Shown in pieces: positions 1 through 11,373 of a stretch of DNA of 64,000 nucleotides (position 1 is its first letter; each line of letters starts with the position of its first letter). A model generated the notes under the pieces. The model had not been told where the DNA came from. It ran no database searches and worked only from the letters and a program-made list of their open reading frames with translations. This stretch comes from Microstegium vimineum (lineage: Eukaryota; Streptophyta; Magnoliopsida; Poales; Poaceae): NCBI GenBank assembly GCA_022036555.1, contig CM039140.1:744001-808000 (forward strand). The letters run 5' to 3'. The translations under genes and the position numbers were made by a program.

Positions 1-1540
1 AAGTGACAAACATTGGATTAATCTAGAGTCACTAAGATTGAAAGGTCCTCAAGTTGAAATCATGCTTGTAAGTGATTGAGGCACCTATATTTGATTTTGG
101 TTCAAGATAGAAGCATGACAAGCATTGAGTACAAGGCCATTTGATTGTGGAGTGTATTTGGCATATGTTTGGTACTCAAGTTGAAGATCAAGATCAAACT
201 CAAGATGAAGATGAAGTTTAAGTTCTAGTGATAATTGGAGATCAATGGATAGAAAGAAAAGGACTTAAACAAGATAAGGTTGAGCTCATAGTGGATTCAT
301 AATCATTCATCCAAAGGAGTTCAACAATTGAGTCAATCAAACAAAGCTAATTCAAGTGAGTATCAAGAATGGTTCTTGGAGAGAGGTCACTTCTCCCTTT
401 TGTAGGGGCTTGTCGCCTTTTGTAGGTAAACCAAGGACGTTACTTGGAAGGCTAACATGGAAGTGGTGATCTAGGGATCATTTGGAGATGCTTAGTTGAA
501 AGCTATCAATAGGATTGATCAAAAGAAAGCAAGCAACACCCAAAAGAGAGAGATTCATGAATTCAACCTACACATGTGTATCATGATATACAAGTAGTAT
601 CATCTTCTACAAGTGGTACATCATTTGGTAGTCTCTCATGCAAGCAAAGATCAAGAAAGAAGCAAGTCAACTACAACAAGAAAGTGCACTTGATCATTAG
701 TGGTTCTCAATTCATATGGGTGAAGAATGGAATTCATCTTGGTATTCATTGGTCTTCACCATGATCTTAATTGGACTTCACATTGCTAATTGGAGATGAA
801 ATCTATGTGACTATCCTCTACTCCAACATAGTAAAGGTGAAATTGTTTGACATATGCATACATCCATTACTTAGGACATGTTTAGTGCATATAGTCATAT
901 ATAGTGCTCATTCATGAAAAATCAAATGAATTTTATGCTTATAGCCTACCACTATTTCTTGTTTGATTATTTGAACCTAGTGGTAGTATATGAGTTTGTT
1001 CATGAGCTAGTAAACCCAAGTACTTGATCTACTTTGGATTGCAATCAAGTGACAAGTACAACCTCTATAAGATAACCGCTCAATGTGTGTGAACAAGCTT
1101 AGAGAGGGTTTAAACCAGACTTGGAAGCTTATATTATTCATTCTAGTTTAAATTCAACATAGAAGCTCATGAAGATGAATCTAGTTCAAGCACAAGACAA
1201 CAATGTAAATGGATATCAAGATGTAACCTACAAGTGGTATCTAGACTTATGCTAATCTTTCAAATAGTATCAACTTTTATATTGGTACTTACAAAAGATG
1301 TCTAGTTCTAGCATAATTGTGATAGCCCACATGTGTCTTCATTCAAGCAATCTTACACGTGGTATGTCACAAGTGATATCCTATAAAAGGTGTTAAAGTT
1401 ATAGATAGAGGGGTGTAGTCTTGGCTAGACCGATAGTTTTAATTCCGCATTTGTTTCGGTTAGCCGTTGCGCTTAAGTTTTAGAAAGGACTATTCACCCC
1501 TCCTCTAGTCCGCCATCTCGACCCTACCATTATCCTACTA
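1..1540. repeat. Degenerate LTR-retrotransposon-like sequence (Copia/Sirevirus-type, tentative)
   Basis: No long open frame is present. The stretch carries many short reiterated motifs such as ACAAGTGGTAT and CCTTTTGTAGG. It ends with a run around 1486-1530 (TATTCACCCCTCCTCTAGTC and following bases) of the kind found near LTR and primer-site borders of grass Copia/Sirevirus elements. The boundary with the hAT transposase remnant at about 1540 suggests the retroelement inserted into the hAT element, and that most of it lies left of the window. The family is recalled from general experience, and no LTR pair is visible here. Confidence 0.35.
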
Positions 1541-3110
1541 GTCCAATTGTTTTGCACCATGTTTTGGAGATTGCAACTCATCTGCATGGATGTGAAAAAG
1601 ATCCCACTGTTAGGCTCTTTATGTTTCCTATGCAGACTAAATTCTTTAAATATTGGTCAGAAATACCTCTTTTATACTCTATTGCATTCATACTTGACCC
1701 TAGAGCTAAAATGAGAGGTTTCAATAATGTGCTCAATCTGTTTGCTGAAACCACTGGTAATCTGTACATTCAGTACTATGCTGATGTGAAATCTGAGTTG
1801 TGCAAAATATTTGAGCATTATGAGAGGAAGTTTGGTGCAGCTAGGTCTCAAAGGGCTGTCCAGCATTATGTTGTGCCAGGTAAGAGAAAACGGGCCTGGA
1901 GGAGGATCTTTGCAGAATCATCAGGTGTTGTTGGCCCTGCCCCTACCTCCTCTTCCTCATCTAGTAGATCTGAACTATCAGTTTATTTGGATAGTGACAA
2001 TGTCACTTCTTATGAGGATGATTTTGACATACTTCTTTGGTGGTGAGACCACAAACTTACCTATCCTATCCTCTCTATATTGGTCAAGGACATTATGTCA
2101 GTTCATGTTTCTACTATATCTTCAGAGTCTTGTTTCAGCTTGTCAGACAGGATCATCGAAGAATGGCGCCGGCGCTTGTTACCTGAGACAGTGGAGATGC
2201 TGACCTGCTTGAAGGACTGGAAGCTGGGAGAGAAAAGGCTGCAACATCAAGCTGCTGATGACAAAGAGCTTCAAGATGCATTCAAGAACTTGTTTCTTGA
2301 TGAAGATCCTAATGCTGCTGGTGCTGCTGGTGCGGCTGGTGACTGAGTGAGAGGGACTTGGTGTTGGGGGCTTTTGCAGTTGCTGTTGCTGGCTGGTCAC
2401 TTGTGCAGCTGTGCTTTTGGGGTGTTGGCTTTTGCTGTATTTGATTGAGATGAGAGTGACCTGTGAGTGAGAGTTTAAATTTGAACTTCAAAATGATTGT
2501 AATAACTTTATTAAGACAATTATATGAGATGGATGTACTCTTTTCCTTTGTAGGGTTTCTCACAAAGGTGAGTTTTACCTACAAAGATTTTTAATGAGGC
2601 AGCATTGCACAAACAGCTCAAATTATTTTGTTATGTCTTCTATTCTCTTGTGTGATTGTGCATTGTGTGATTGTGTCTAATCATGAAGACATGAACTGAG
2701 TCAAATTCTGGGATATGATTATATGAATGAATCAGTTGTGAACACTGTAATTTGTGAACTGAGAAAATGAACTTTGTTTTATGAGATGAAAATTTGTGAA
2801 TGTTAAATTATCTGAGTTGTGAATTCTGAGATTTTGTGAATGTAAATTTCTTGGATTTTTTGAGTTGTGCTTTATGAGAGGAAAAAACTGAGGTGTTTTT
2901 GTTTAACGGGCTACGGGCTGGCCCGGCCTGTTGCTTTTGCCGTGCCCAACGGACTGGCCCGGCCCGAAAATCGGCCCATAGTGTCGTGCTTGGGCTCAAT
3001 GTCAGGCATGACGTGCCTGTAGGCACGGCCCGCAGGGCACGACGTGCCTATCGGCCCGGTCCAGTGCCGTGTCGTGCCGGGCCGGGCCGGCCCGATGCCC
3101 ATCTTTAGTT
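1541..3110 (+). mobile_element. 3' half of a decayed hAT transposon
   Basis: This block holds the C-terminal half of a hAT transposase (1552-2346), an AT-rich 3' tail, and a terminal zone at 2905-3095 packed with GGCCCGG/CGGGCC and GCCCGTGCC-like words. Such GC-rich subterminal repeats are typical of many plant hAT elements. The likely 3' terminus is near 3100-3110, at GGCCCGATGCCCATCTTTA. The 5' half is missing because retroelement-like sequence abuts at about 1540. The element cannot be autonomous. Confidence 0.65.
1552..2346 (+). pseudogene. hAT transposase, C-terminal fragment, frameshifted
   Basis: Two consecutive frames encode the C-terminal half of a zf-BED/RICESLEEPER-type hAT transposase. 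The first (1552-2046) covers the RNase-H-fold region around LDPRAKM and FKYWSEIPLLYSIA, followed by a Ser-rich linker. The second (from about 2045 to 2346) carries the hAT dimerisation region with the motifs SSESCFSLSDRIIEEWRRRL, PETVEMLTCLKDW and an acidic tail. The frame changes at about 2040-2050. The N-terminal BED finger and first catalytic Asp region are absent. Both the 5' truncation and the frameshift show that it is dead. The family assignment is strong from the dimerisation motif. Confidence 0.8.
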
Positions 3111-3136
3111 GGAACGGGTTTTTTGGGGCGAGTTTT

Positions 3137-3313
3137 GCTATGGAAAGTGGCAGCCTCCTCCGTGGACGAGGACATGATGGCGGTGCACTCGCAGTTGTAG
3201 GTAGGTAGGCAGTGAGTATAGGTGCACTCGATGGCCGCCCAGCGGAGCGCCTCGTCGTCGTGGACGCCGCTGCCGCTACGGCCGCCCCAGCAGACTGCTG
3301 TCCAGGTGTACAT
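3137..3313 (-). pseudogene. ABCG/PDR transporter N-terminal exon fragment (tentative)
   Basis: Read on the minus strand, this short GC-rich patch encodes a peptide with DDEALRWAAIE, then a few extra residues, then LPTY and SSSTEEA. The block D-E-E-A-L-R/K-W-A-A-L/I-E followed by LPTYDR is the conserved cytosolic N-terminus of plant full-size ABCG (PDR) transporters. Only about 55 residues are present, with no ATP-binding cassette nearby. It lies directly beside the GC-rich end of the hAT remnant. It is best read as a gene fragment, possibly carried there by transposition; a chance match over so short a peptide is still possible. Confidence 0.42.
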
Positions 3314-5502
3314 GTCATTATTTTAATATATTTATATCTAGTGGAGGACAAACATTACACATTAAGTGGTCCCACGTAGACATATATATAAGGATGTGGC
3401 TTGAGCTAGACAAAGTATAGGGTTTGAACCTCTATATGTGCAAGTAGCAAATATGCATATATATTTGATTATATATATGATCAAGTAGGTAGTCAAGCAA
3501 ATCTGAATTTAAAGAAACGTACGCATGAGATGGCTGTTTGCGTGCGTCCACAAACCCATTAGCCACGGTTCTCTATGTGAAAAAGATGCGGCCCTACCAT
3601 GAAAAACCATGGTAACTATGAAGGAGAATTGATGCAGCACCTAGTTTTTCCCCTGGCCGGTTTCAGGCAAACCAGTATGACACTCCATGATAAAAAAAAA
3701 AAGAAGAAGAATCGGATAAAGCATGAAACCCAGTAAGTTGTCAATTCAAATGGGCACAACTAACTTAGCACATATATGAATGTAGTATCAATTATACGCC
3801 TAATATTCTTTTTCTAAAAAAAGAGGATTTGTAAATTTCAGATGAACTATGATATAGAAATTGTGAATGTCGAAAATAATAAAATAGCAGTATATTTATA
3901 GGCTTAGGGCGCCTCTTTGAAATGTAGGAACAAGAAACCCTACTAGCAGAGTTGAGAGCACATCAGAAAAGTTTCTAATTGAGTGTTTGGATGCAACATG
4001 AAAACAATAATCGAAAGACATATAGACAGTTAGACATAAAGAAAAATTTCCAAGATGCATGTTTGACCTTAATATTAGATTTTCTAAAACTCTCTATATG
4101 ATTAAACCATCGTGTAGAAATTTTACTTGTAGGACCACGGGGGTGGAAATAATCCTTTGTCCCAATGTAATGGGAAAAGATTCCCATAAGATTCCAATAC
4201 CGTAGAACTCCCCTGTGATCCTATGTTCAACGAGGTTCTTAAATTTGATTTGCCTATAAGGTAAGTGTCAAGAAAACGTTGGCATCATATGTATACGTTG
4301 CTCAAAAGAAGACATATACTAGCTCCATTCTGAAATGTAAGTGATTCTAGTTATATATACTCTAGCTAGAAACCCTTATATTGGGTAGTACTCCCTTCGT
4401 TCCAAACTACAGGCTGTTTTGACTTTTCCAGATAACTATACTATGTTTACATGCATAATAAAATAATACATTTAGGAAATTCAAAACGTATATTTGTGAA
4501 AAGCGTAGCTATATTTGTCAAGAGAGAAGCTTTAGAATGAGCATCTAGAGTAAAAAACCAAAGTTATATATGCCGGCCGCGCCAAATTGAAATTATTTTG
4601 AGAGGGTAAAGCAGGTATGCCCTATTATTGGCATAACTAAAGTCTGAAATAAAGCAACAACTTTGCCTGACTTTGTACATATATAGTAAAATTTATTTCA
4701 TAATGGGCACAGCAAAACTTGTGTGTACATAAATAGTAAAAAAATTACCAAATTGGGCAAAGAAAGTCTTCTTTTGTCCATCATGCGCTAACAGCACTCT
4801 TTGCTCACTAGTGGAGTAAATCGGTGCCGGATGCTACTGCCCGGATTAAAGAGTGCTCGCTGCAATTGCTGCCTCTACTTCTACCCGAAAGAAGGAATAG
4901 CAGAAGAACGGCAGCTCTCAAATCTCTGCCTAGCTAAACACACATGCGGTGTGCTAAGAACGAATAAGAGAGAGGACCGGAAGCAGCAGCTGTGCTGCAA
5001 GAGCAAAATATGCATGTATATCTTAGCTAGATTGCTAGTACATATACACATTACTCCAATCGATGATGTGGTTTCGATCGTGCGTGTTACCTCTGCAGAG
5101 GGCAGAAACATTCCTCGGGACACACTCGAACAAATCGATCTCGTGTTCAGAAATTAAACAAACAATAGGAAAAACAAGGGCAGACAGACGAAATAAAAGA
5201 GAATATGTCCAACAGAAATCTAGCTAGCTAGTAGGAGAAAATTCCAGAGGCAAAGATTAGTTAGTTCAAAGGAAGCTCGATCGATCCGTACTAATGACAC
5301 AGCTAGGGAGGACTGATTCATCAGTTGACAAGAGCGAGGTAATAGCTCTCGTCAAGGAATCATGCATGTGAAGCTGAAGAGCAGCGCGGTTAGGAATAAT
5401 GCAGTTCGGAGTTCGGACAAGTTTTGGGGTCAGAAGAAACATGCATCAATTAAGAAGGGAGTCAAAGGGAGACGAGTGTAGTATTAGCATTGGCGGGCTT
5501 AC
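3314..5502. other. Intergenic or intronic AT-rich DNA with MITE remnants
   Basis: No credible coding region is seen on either strand. A partial Stowaway-type MITE is recognisable near 4389-4495, and a MITE-like stretch with GTAGGAACAAGAAACCC lies near 3905-4225. If the bHLH-like exon at 5503-5926 belongs to a working gene, this stretch would be part of its first intron, because that gene runs leftward. Confidence 0.5.
4389..4495. mobile_element. Stowaway-type MITE, one end only
   Basis: It starts TA-CTCCCTTCGTTCCAAACTA followed by GGCTGTTTTGACTTTT, the usual Tc1/mariner-related Stowaway terminus of grasses. The matching opposite terminus is not visible, so it looks truncated. Confidence 0.55.
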
Positions 5503-5926
5503 CGTTATCCACGACGGGGCTGGAGAAGAAGCCCGTCGGCGAGCTGCTGTGCCGCGGCACCGACGCCGACGACGGGCCGCCACCATCCTGCCTCCCCTCC
5601 TCCACGGCGAACTGGTGGTACCGGTGATGATGAATCCCGTGGTGGCCTTGGCCTTGGCCGTGGCCGTGCGCCAGCGAGATCTCGGGGGCAGCGCCACCGC
5701 CGTAGTGGTGGTGGTGTCCGTGCTGCATCGTCGGCGGCGCCCGCTCCGCGGCGGACGATGACGGCTCCGGGAAGAAAGCCCTCACTGCCGCCGCCCCCGC
5801 CGCCTCCGTGGGGTCAACGACGAACGGGTGCTGCTGCTGCTGCTGCGGCTGCGGCTGCGGCTGGCCCGCCTGTTGCGCGGGGCCATAGCGCGAACGGCCG
5901 CCGCCGCGCTGCGGCGGCGGGTTCAT
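5503..5926 (-). CDS. First exon of a probable bHLH122/130-type transcription factor (partial)
   Basis: The minus-strand open frame begins at ATG 5926 (MNPPPQRGGG) and runs about 141 codons to a good splice donor, AACG|GTAAGC, with the intron starting at 5502. The peptide has a Gln/Pro tract, His-rich runs and a final motif RHSSSPTGFFSSPVVDNG. That motif resembles the SSPAGFFS...VDNG block at the end of exon 1 in the plant bHLH122/bHLH130 (FBH-like) family. The bHLH domain would be in later exons, at lower coordinates, but none is visible down to position 1. The upstream sequence has a TATA box and a GC-rich leader, so the 5' end looks genuine. The frame stays open upstream without another ATG. 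The gene is either truncated or has an intron longer than 5.5 kb swollen by transposons. Family assignment rests on one motif. Confidence 0.5.
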
Positions 5927-6322
5927 GCGGCGCCCACTCTCACCAGTCACCACACGCCACAGGCCACAGGCCACAGCACACCAGACGTAGCTAGGGCGGC
6001 GCGGGCGCGGCAGCCACCAGCTAGCTAGCCGGTGTTTTCGAAGCTGTTCGTCGTGAGCGGGCTAGGGGCTAGGCTGCCAAGCTGCTTGCTGGGTCCTTTT
6101 CCGCGTGCCGCCGGGCGGGCGAGCGAGCGAGAGCCGAGGAGAGAGAGCTGATGAGAGCAAGCGGCTCTGCAACTTGATCCAAAGCCTCCAACCCAAGCGA
6201 CCAGCAGACCAACCAACAACATGTGATACGAGTATACGACTGGGCGTGTGCGTGCGAGGAAGCGGCCGGATTGGTGCGCGGAGGTTGCGGCGAGTTGTGT
6301 GGCCGGGAGGGGAAAATATATG
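5927..6322 (-). promoter_or_regulatory. Probable core promoter and 5' leader of the bHLH-like gene
   Basis: On the minus strand a TATA-like box, CATATATTTTCC, lies at about 6313-6325. Roughly 350 nt of leader rich in C, T and G separates it from the ATG at 5926. The whole 5.5-7.0 kb block is GC- and CpG-rich, as expected for a grass gene start. The transcription start is inferred, not seen. Confidence 0.45.
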
Positions 6323-6400
6323 GTGGCCAACTGGCCATCAGGGGCCCGGGCTCGATCGATCGGGTCCGCCTCGCGCTCGTGACTCGTGATCCATTCCGCG

Positions 6401-6433
6401 GCGTCGGCGTCGGCGTCGGCATCGGCATCGGCG
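6401..6433. repeat. Hexamer microsatellite (GTCGGC/ATCGGC)n
   Basis: GCGTCGGCGTCGGCGTCGGC is followed by ATCGGCATCGGCG, giving about five hexamer units upstream of the bHLH-like promoter. It creates long but meaningless open frames on several strands. Confidence 0.8.
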
Positions 6434-7099
6434 TTTGGTGTACTACGGTGGGGCTCTCGGGGGTCGGGGCGTGTGGTGGCCGCGTGCGGGTGCGGGGTGT
6501 GGGCGTGGCGGGGAGCGAGACAGGCGCCAGGAAGGCCTGGCGCTCCCCGGGCCGTGCCTTCTCCTGGTTGGACTTGCTCTCCATCAGCCATCCGCCTATC
6601 CGCGTCCGCCTTGCTCAAAGCGGCAAGTGGGGGCGCGTGGGGAGGAGGAAAAGGTTGCCGCGCGCCTCCGTCCGAGGCACCGCGGAAGGCCGATGACGGG
6701 TGGGCCCCGCTGCCGCGGATGGAATGGAAACCCACGGCGAAAGGCCAAACCGAGGCGCTGCGGCCGCGGGGTGCACTGGCTGGCGGGGCGGGCGGGTTCA
6801 CTGCACCTCACGGACATGCGATGCAAATGCGACGACGCGCGCGGGCTCCATGCCTCCATCACCATCAGCTCGGCAACTTGTTCTGCATTTTCTGCACTCG
6901 GTGTGGTGCTCTCTTCTGCCTTCTCTCCCACTCCCACTCCCACCCATCGGCGGGCACCAACTTGTTCCGTGCGACCATTGATGGCGCCGGCTGAGCCAGA
7001 ACGTAGCTTGACAAAAAAAAAGGAGTGTGAGGGGTTGACTCCCAGTGGATGTTGTGTACATGCATGGACGTGTGCGCTTACGGCATGTGTGGTTATTTT
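6434..7099. other. GC-rich upstream region, no gene recognised
   Basis: Overlapping open frames exist on both strands, but they are low-complexity and Arg/Pro/Gly-rich with no recognisable domain. They are best explained by base composition. This is probably upstream sequence of the minus-strand bHLH-like exon. Confidence 0.5.
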
Positions 7100-7310
7100 C
7101 ACTAAAGTTTAGTGGTCTCTAAAGTTTAATAACTCCTAAAGTTTAGTGACCTTGTTTGGTTCAATACTGACTAAAACCCACTAAAATAACTATCATATGT
7201 CCCTTAAAGTTTAGTGTCCCCTAAACTTTAGTGATGTGTTTGACACTTTAAGGATTAAAACCACTTAAATTTAGTGGCTAAATTTTAAGGAGTTGTAACC
7301 AAACACGCAG
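7100..7310. mobile_element. MITE built of CTAAAGTTTAGT repeats
   Basis: The block carries many inverted copies of CTAAAGTTTAGT/ACTAAACTTTAG and is bracketed by TTGTTTGGTT near 7153 and AACCAAAC near 7300, giving an inverted-repeat structure. It has no coding capacity. The superfamily is not certain. Confidence 0.6.
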
Positions 7311-7722
7311 GCATATATCACTCTCGCAGTCATGGAAGTTCATTCCAAGCCGACGACTTTACATTACATGTACTACTACTACACTTATCAGTCCGATCGA
7401 TCGGCCACGAGCAAAACACATGTACGTACAGTACGGCACAGAAAGGACCGACCCCTGAAACTTAACGAACCACACAAAAGCAAAACCGAAACCTGGGCTG
7501 CACACAACCGGAATCCAGATTGCGGCGCGCGGAGGGACGAGAGGGCTAGTATTTTGGCTATAGATAAGTTGCATGTGTTTAGTATTATAGAGTAGTTTGC
7601 TTCCTCGGCGCTCGGACAGTTTGAGATTCACTACTCATCACTCCGAAACCTGCTGGGCCTTGCGGCGCGCGGAGTGACGAGAGCGAGAGGGCTCTTTTGG
7701 CTATTAGATAAGCGTGTGACTG
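7311..7722. other. Intergenic, contains a short direct repeat
   Basis: No gene is seen. A segment near 7518-7562 (GCGGCGCGCGGAG, GACGAGAG and TTTTGGCTAT, ending AGATAAG) recurs at about 7662-7710, an imperfect local duplication. Confidence 0.45.
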
Positions 7723-8000
7723 AGGCAAGTCTCACTAGCAAGTGTCATTACGTTGTTTCCAAAGCTGTCATATCATATGAAATAAAATGAAATTTGGGTG
7801 AAACGTACACTCTCTCTCAATAGAGAGTACATTTAATTTCATGACTCAAAGAGAGTTGATATTCGTGTCAAGAGAGTTTTATCTAGATGAAACCTATTTC
7901 TTCTCTTTCTTCATAAATACTACACTGCAATGTTATAAAAAATATCTATGTGTCAACATATTAAATATAAATAAATCTCTAATGAAACTGACGTGCCGGC
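7723..8000. mobile_element. MITE, family shared with 43405-43692 (copy 1)
   Basis: The block around GTCATATCATATGAAATAAAATG, AATAGAGAGTACATTTAATT and AGAGAGTTGATATTCGTGTC matches the block at 43405-43692 over most of its length. The left end, GGCAAGTCTCA, is the near-complement of the right end of the other copy, TGAGACTGGCC, so the element has inverted termini. Confidence 0.65.
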
Positions 8001-9243
8001 GCTGCCATTTCAGCAAGAAAGAGAAAGAGGAAGAGGAGAAAGAGAACCTTTCTTCCATATCCCGGTGTGGTGGTGTCTCCTCCGTTCACGGTTCATCCCC
8101 CCCCCACCCCCACCACCACACACACACCCCGGGAGCTAGTATAGATGCGACTGATGCGCCCCAGCGGCCGCAAATGGCCAACTGGCCGCTTGTTTATTGC
8201 CAACTTGGAAGATACTTTTACTAGCCATTGCGTACGGAACATTTGCAGCATGCATAAATAAAAGAAAACAGCCAAACCGGCCGGTGGCAAGAGCAGGGTG
8301 TGGTCATCGACCCGTGTAGCAATGCAATGAGCAACGACTAATAATAAGCCCGTGATATTATGATGACGGTGGTTGTATACGTCGGGGAGACATATGTTTC
8401 TTCAACGGGACGGGATGGGTCTGCCGGTATACTCGAATGCATTTTGAGATCCGATTCAGTTTTATTTGCACACAATTCCTATTTAGGGTATGTTTTGTTC
8501 AGCTATATATGGTGAGTTGTTGATGAAAACCTGTTATTAGTTATTATGAAACAACTATGAAACATACACCCTCCATATCTTTATTTCACAGCATAAACAG
8601 CTGTAAAATGTTTCTCTATTTCCACTCATTTGAAAAAAGCTGAAAGTTCAAAGTCTAAAGCAAGGTCTAGGTGCCACTACTAGAGAATGGTGGACTTCTC
8701 CTAGCGTTTTATTTAGTAGTAAAACACTATCATTTGTTATGGTACATGAGAATTTCATTAGGAGACATTTAGTAGGGAAGACATTTAGTAAGGAAAGTTT
8801 GTACTAAATTTTGAATACCAAAACACTATGAGAATTCAACTTCACTAGAAGAACTTTTAGATTTTGGTAGTGATGCGTGAAAGCAGCTTCAAGTTCTACC
8901 TGTTTCGTTGGTATTCTTTTTTTTTACAGAAGAAATACTTTTTAGAAGCTGGACAAAAAAGGCCTAAAGCTTTAATTTGTGGCCTCTTTGCTTTGCTTTA
9001 ATTTGTTGCACGCACACTTAACTGCACTGTTCTTGCTGGATGCTATAGTGGTTGTATATTAGAGCAAAGGGGTGGGTGATCATGCTCCATACGGTATATA
9101 TAGAAAGCATAAGAGTGCTGAGGTTATTATTAATTTAAGCTTTAGATTTCGGTACAACACAAGGCATGGATTTCCAATAAATAGATAGTTGGCATGCCAT
9201 TGTTTTTCACAACCATGGCTTTTGCATGTATTTCATAAAAAAG
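8001..9243. other. Intergenic AT-rich DNA
   Basis: No gene is seen. A C/A-rich low-complexity run lies at 8097-8130. A stretch at 8680-8870 with repeated ACATTTAGTA words and near-inverted segments may be another MITE. Confidence 0.45.
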
Positions 9244-9393
9244 TACTCCCTCTGTTTCAAATTATAAGTCGCTTTGACTTTTTTGGTTCATCTATATTGC
9301 TATATATCTAGACATATTATTATATCTAGGTACATAATAAAATGGATGTACCAAAAAAATCAAAGCGACTTATAATTTAGAACGGAGGGAGTA
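9244..9393. mobile_element. Complete Stowaway (Tc1/mariner) MITE
   Basis: Inverted termini CTCCCTCTGTTTCAAATTAT and its near-complement ending AACGGAGGGAG are flanked by TA on both sides. Inside each terminus, AAGTCGCTTTGACTTTTTT pairs with AAAATCAAAGCGACTT. It is about 150 bp long, non-coding, and well preserved. Confidence 0.85.
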
Positions 9394-9669
9394 GAAAAAA
9401 TTGTTACAAACCCTCATAAGTGGTCTCAAGGGTTATTGGGGAAGGGGGATGGACAGAACATGGGGGCTAGTATGACCCCTAGCTGGAGTATGATTGTTGT
9501 TGATGCTCTAATTTATATTGCCTAAACTAGTTAAGATTTACTTTTGTTAGTAATATTCCTTGCTCGGTATATATCTTCGCTTTATGAAAGTAACAGTATT
9601 TCAAGACTAATTGGTTTTCTAGCTAGTCTCTGTGTATTTTTTATTTTTGAAAACATACAAAAATAACTA

Positions 9670-10030
9670 GGGCCTGTTTGGATCCCTGGAATTGAATTCA
9701 TTTTTAATAATCATAATTTAGAGATATATTAATTAAGCTAATATGATTGTATATGGATTATAATTGTATATTATTGTTCACTATATGAGAGACATACTTA
9801 TTTGTTGTATTTCTATTATAGGAGAGGGAGTTTGAACAACATGTTATAAGTTGTAAATAGAAATATAGAATGGTGATCTATAGAATCAATTTTCATCTCT
9901 CACCCTTTGAATTTGAGATAGGCTTAAAAGTGGACTTTAGAAAGTGATGGAATATCAAATTTCAAGCCAAATAGCTTGATTTATTAAGGTAGATTTCAAT
10001 TCCTCCAAATGAAGGGATCCAAACAGCCCC
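9670..10030. mobile_element. Tourist-type (PIF/Harbinger) MITE
   Basis: The left end GGGCCTGTTTGGATCCCT and right end AGGGATCCAAACAGCCCC are inverted copies differing at one position within GGGCCTG/GGGGCTG. The about 360-bp AT-rich body is non-coding. Flanks are CTA and TAA, consistent with the 3-bp T-A-rich target preference but not a perfect duplication. Confidence 0.75.
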
Positions 10031-11368
10031 TAAAAGTTTTTCTGAATTTGGATTGGAAGAAGCGTCCAGAACTTCACGTTGCTTAGTACTTACCATGCAT
10101 TTGAGTAAGCAAAGCTAGCTACATGCCGATGAGAAGAAACAAGCATGCCTTTGAAAAACGAGGTCACATTGATTTCTCGACAGCGACACTGTGTCCATTT
10201 CCAAGTTGCTCCAACCGGATCAGAATTAGCAGAAATCTATATATTGGTTTCATCAGCAGTAGTCAGTACTCATGCAGTGTACGTGGAGCAAGTTGCTTCT
10301 TCATTGCTTCCAGGTTCCAGCCAAACCAGAGCAGTAATCTACAGTAGTTATGGAGCTAGCTAGCTGTCGTTGTTACGAGAAGAAAATAAGAATGCATGTG
10401 CTAGCAAACTTCGTCCGCGCTGACAACACCAGACCGTACTTCATGCAGGGCAATGATTATGCATGGAGAAAAGAGACCTATATCATCATGCATACTCCTC
10501 GCCTATATCACATTCATTCCCTTGACAAGACGATGGCTACTCCTACTTGCTTGCTTGCACGTTTCATGTGTCCAGGCAGCCTTTTGGGCATCGTACGTCT
10601 GGCGGCGGCGTCCTTGATCGTCCTAGGATATGATCGAGCTAGAGGGATGAAATGATTATTGCGTCTACCATCAGAGCCGTAAGCATGCGCTGATGCGCAT
10701 GGCTTGCTCAGGGAAAGATGCTATCCTTGAACCTTAATCTACGCAAAGCCGCAGACATGGCCGCGCCCCTGTCGTCGTCCTTCGGAAAGGGAAATGAGCA
10801 GGGAAGAGCTAGCTGGTGGAGTGCTGGACCAGACACCGACATGGCGACATATAGTACATGTGTAGACCAAGCAAACCAAAGCCTTATTATTATAGGATGC
10901 AAATTCACCGTCTTGAAAAAGAATCTGTGCAAATCATACGTACGACAGCAGATCATCGATGCGGAGATATTGACGATGACGACGCCAACTAATTAACCAT
11001 CCTGTTGATCTTATTGCTCTCATGCATTCTTTGACGGGATCGTGAAAGCGACGCAACTGGACTTGATCCATTTGCAATGCAAGTTGAATTGAAATGTGGG
11101 GTATATAAGTTATATATATGGACGGGCGAGTGTATGGAACGGATCAGTACACTGTATTAAACAATCTGCGAAGCCGCGCGTCCCTAATGACGGCCACACG
11201 TACTAATGACTACCCCTGGTGTATATACTATACTATTATTACATCGGTCGATCGTAGGTCGATTCGCCTTTTTTGTGCTAGCTAATGATACAGGCATTCT
11301 GCGTTCTCCCCGTTGCCTTTTGGTCTTTCCTCGTGACTGATGAACACAGAGTTATATATCGTCCACTG
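10031..11368. other. Intergenic, no gene recognised
   Basis: Short open frames up to about 100 codons occur on both strands, but none has a recognisable domain, splice structure or homologous motif. The sequence ends at the 5-bp target site TCCAC (11369-11373) of the copia element. Confidence 0.5.
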
Positions 11369-11373
11369 TCCAC

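Noticed and set aside
4801..5157. 118-codon plus-strand frame with many Cys
   Set aside because: No zinc-finger spacing or homologous motif, AT-rich context, and no promoter features.
6025..7112. Several long overlapping open frames on both strands (up to about 258 codons)
   Set aside because: They are low-complexity Arg/Pro/Ala/Gly-rich products of a CpG-rich upstream region and a hexamer microsatellite, with no domain and no splice logic.
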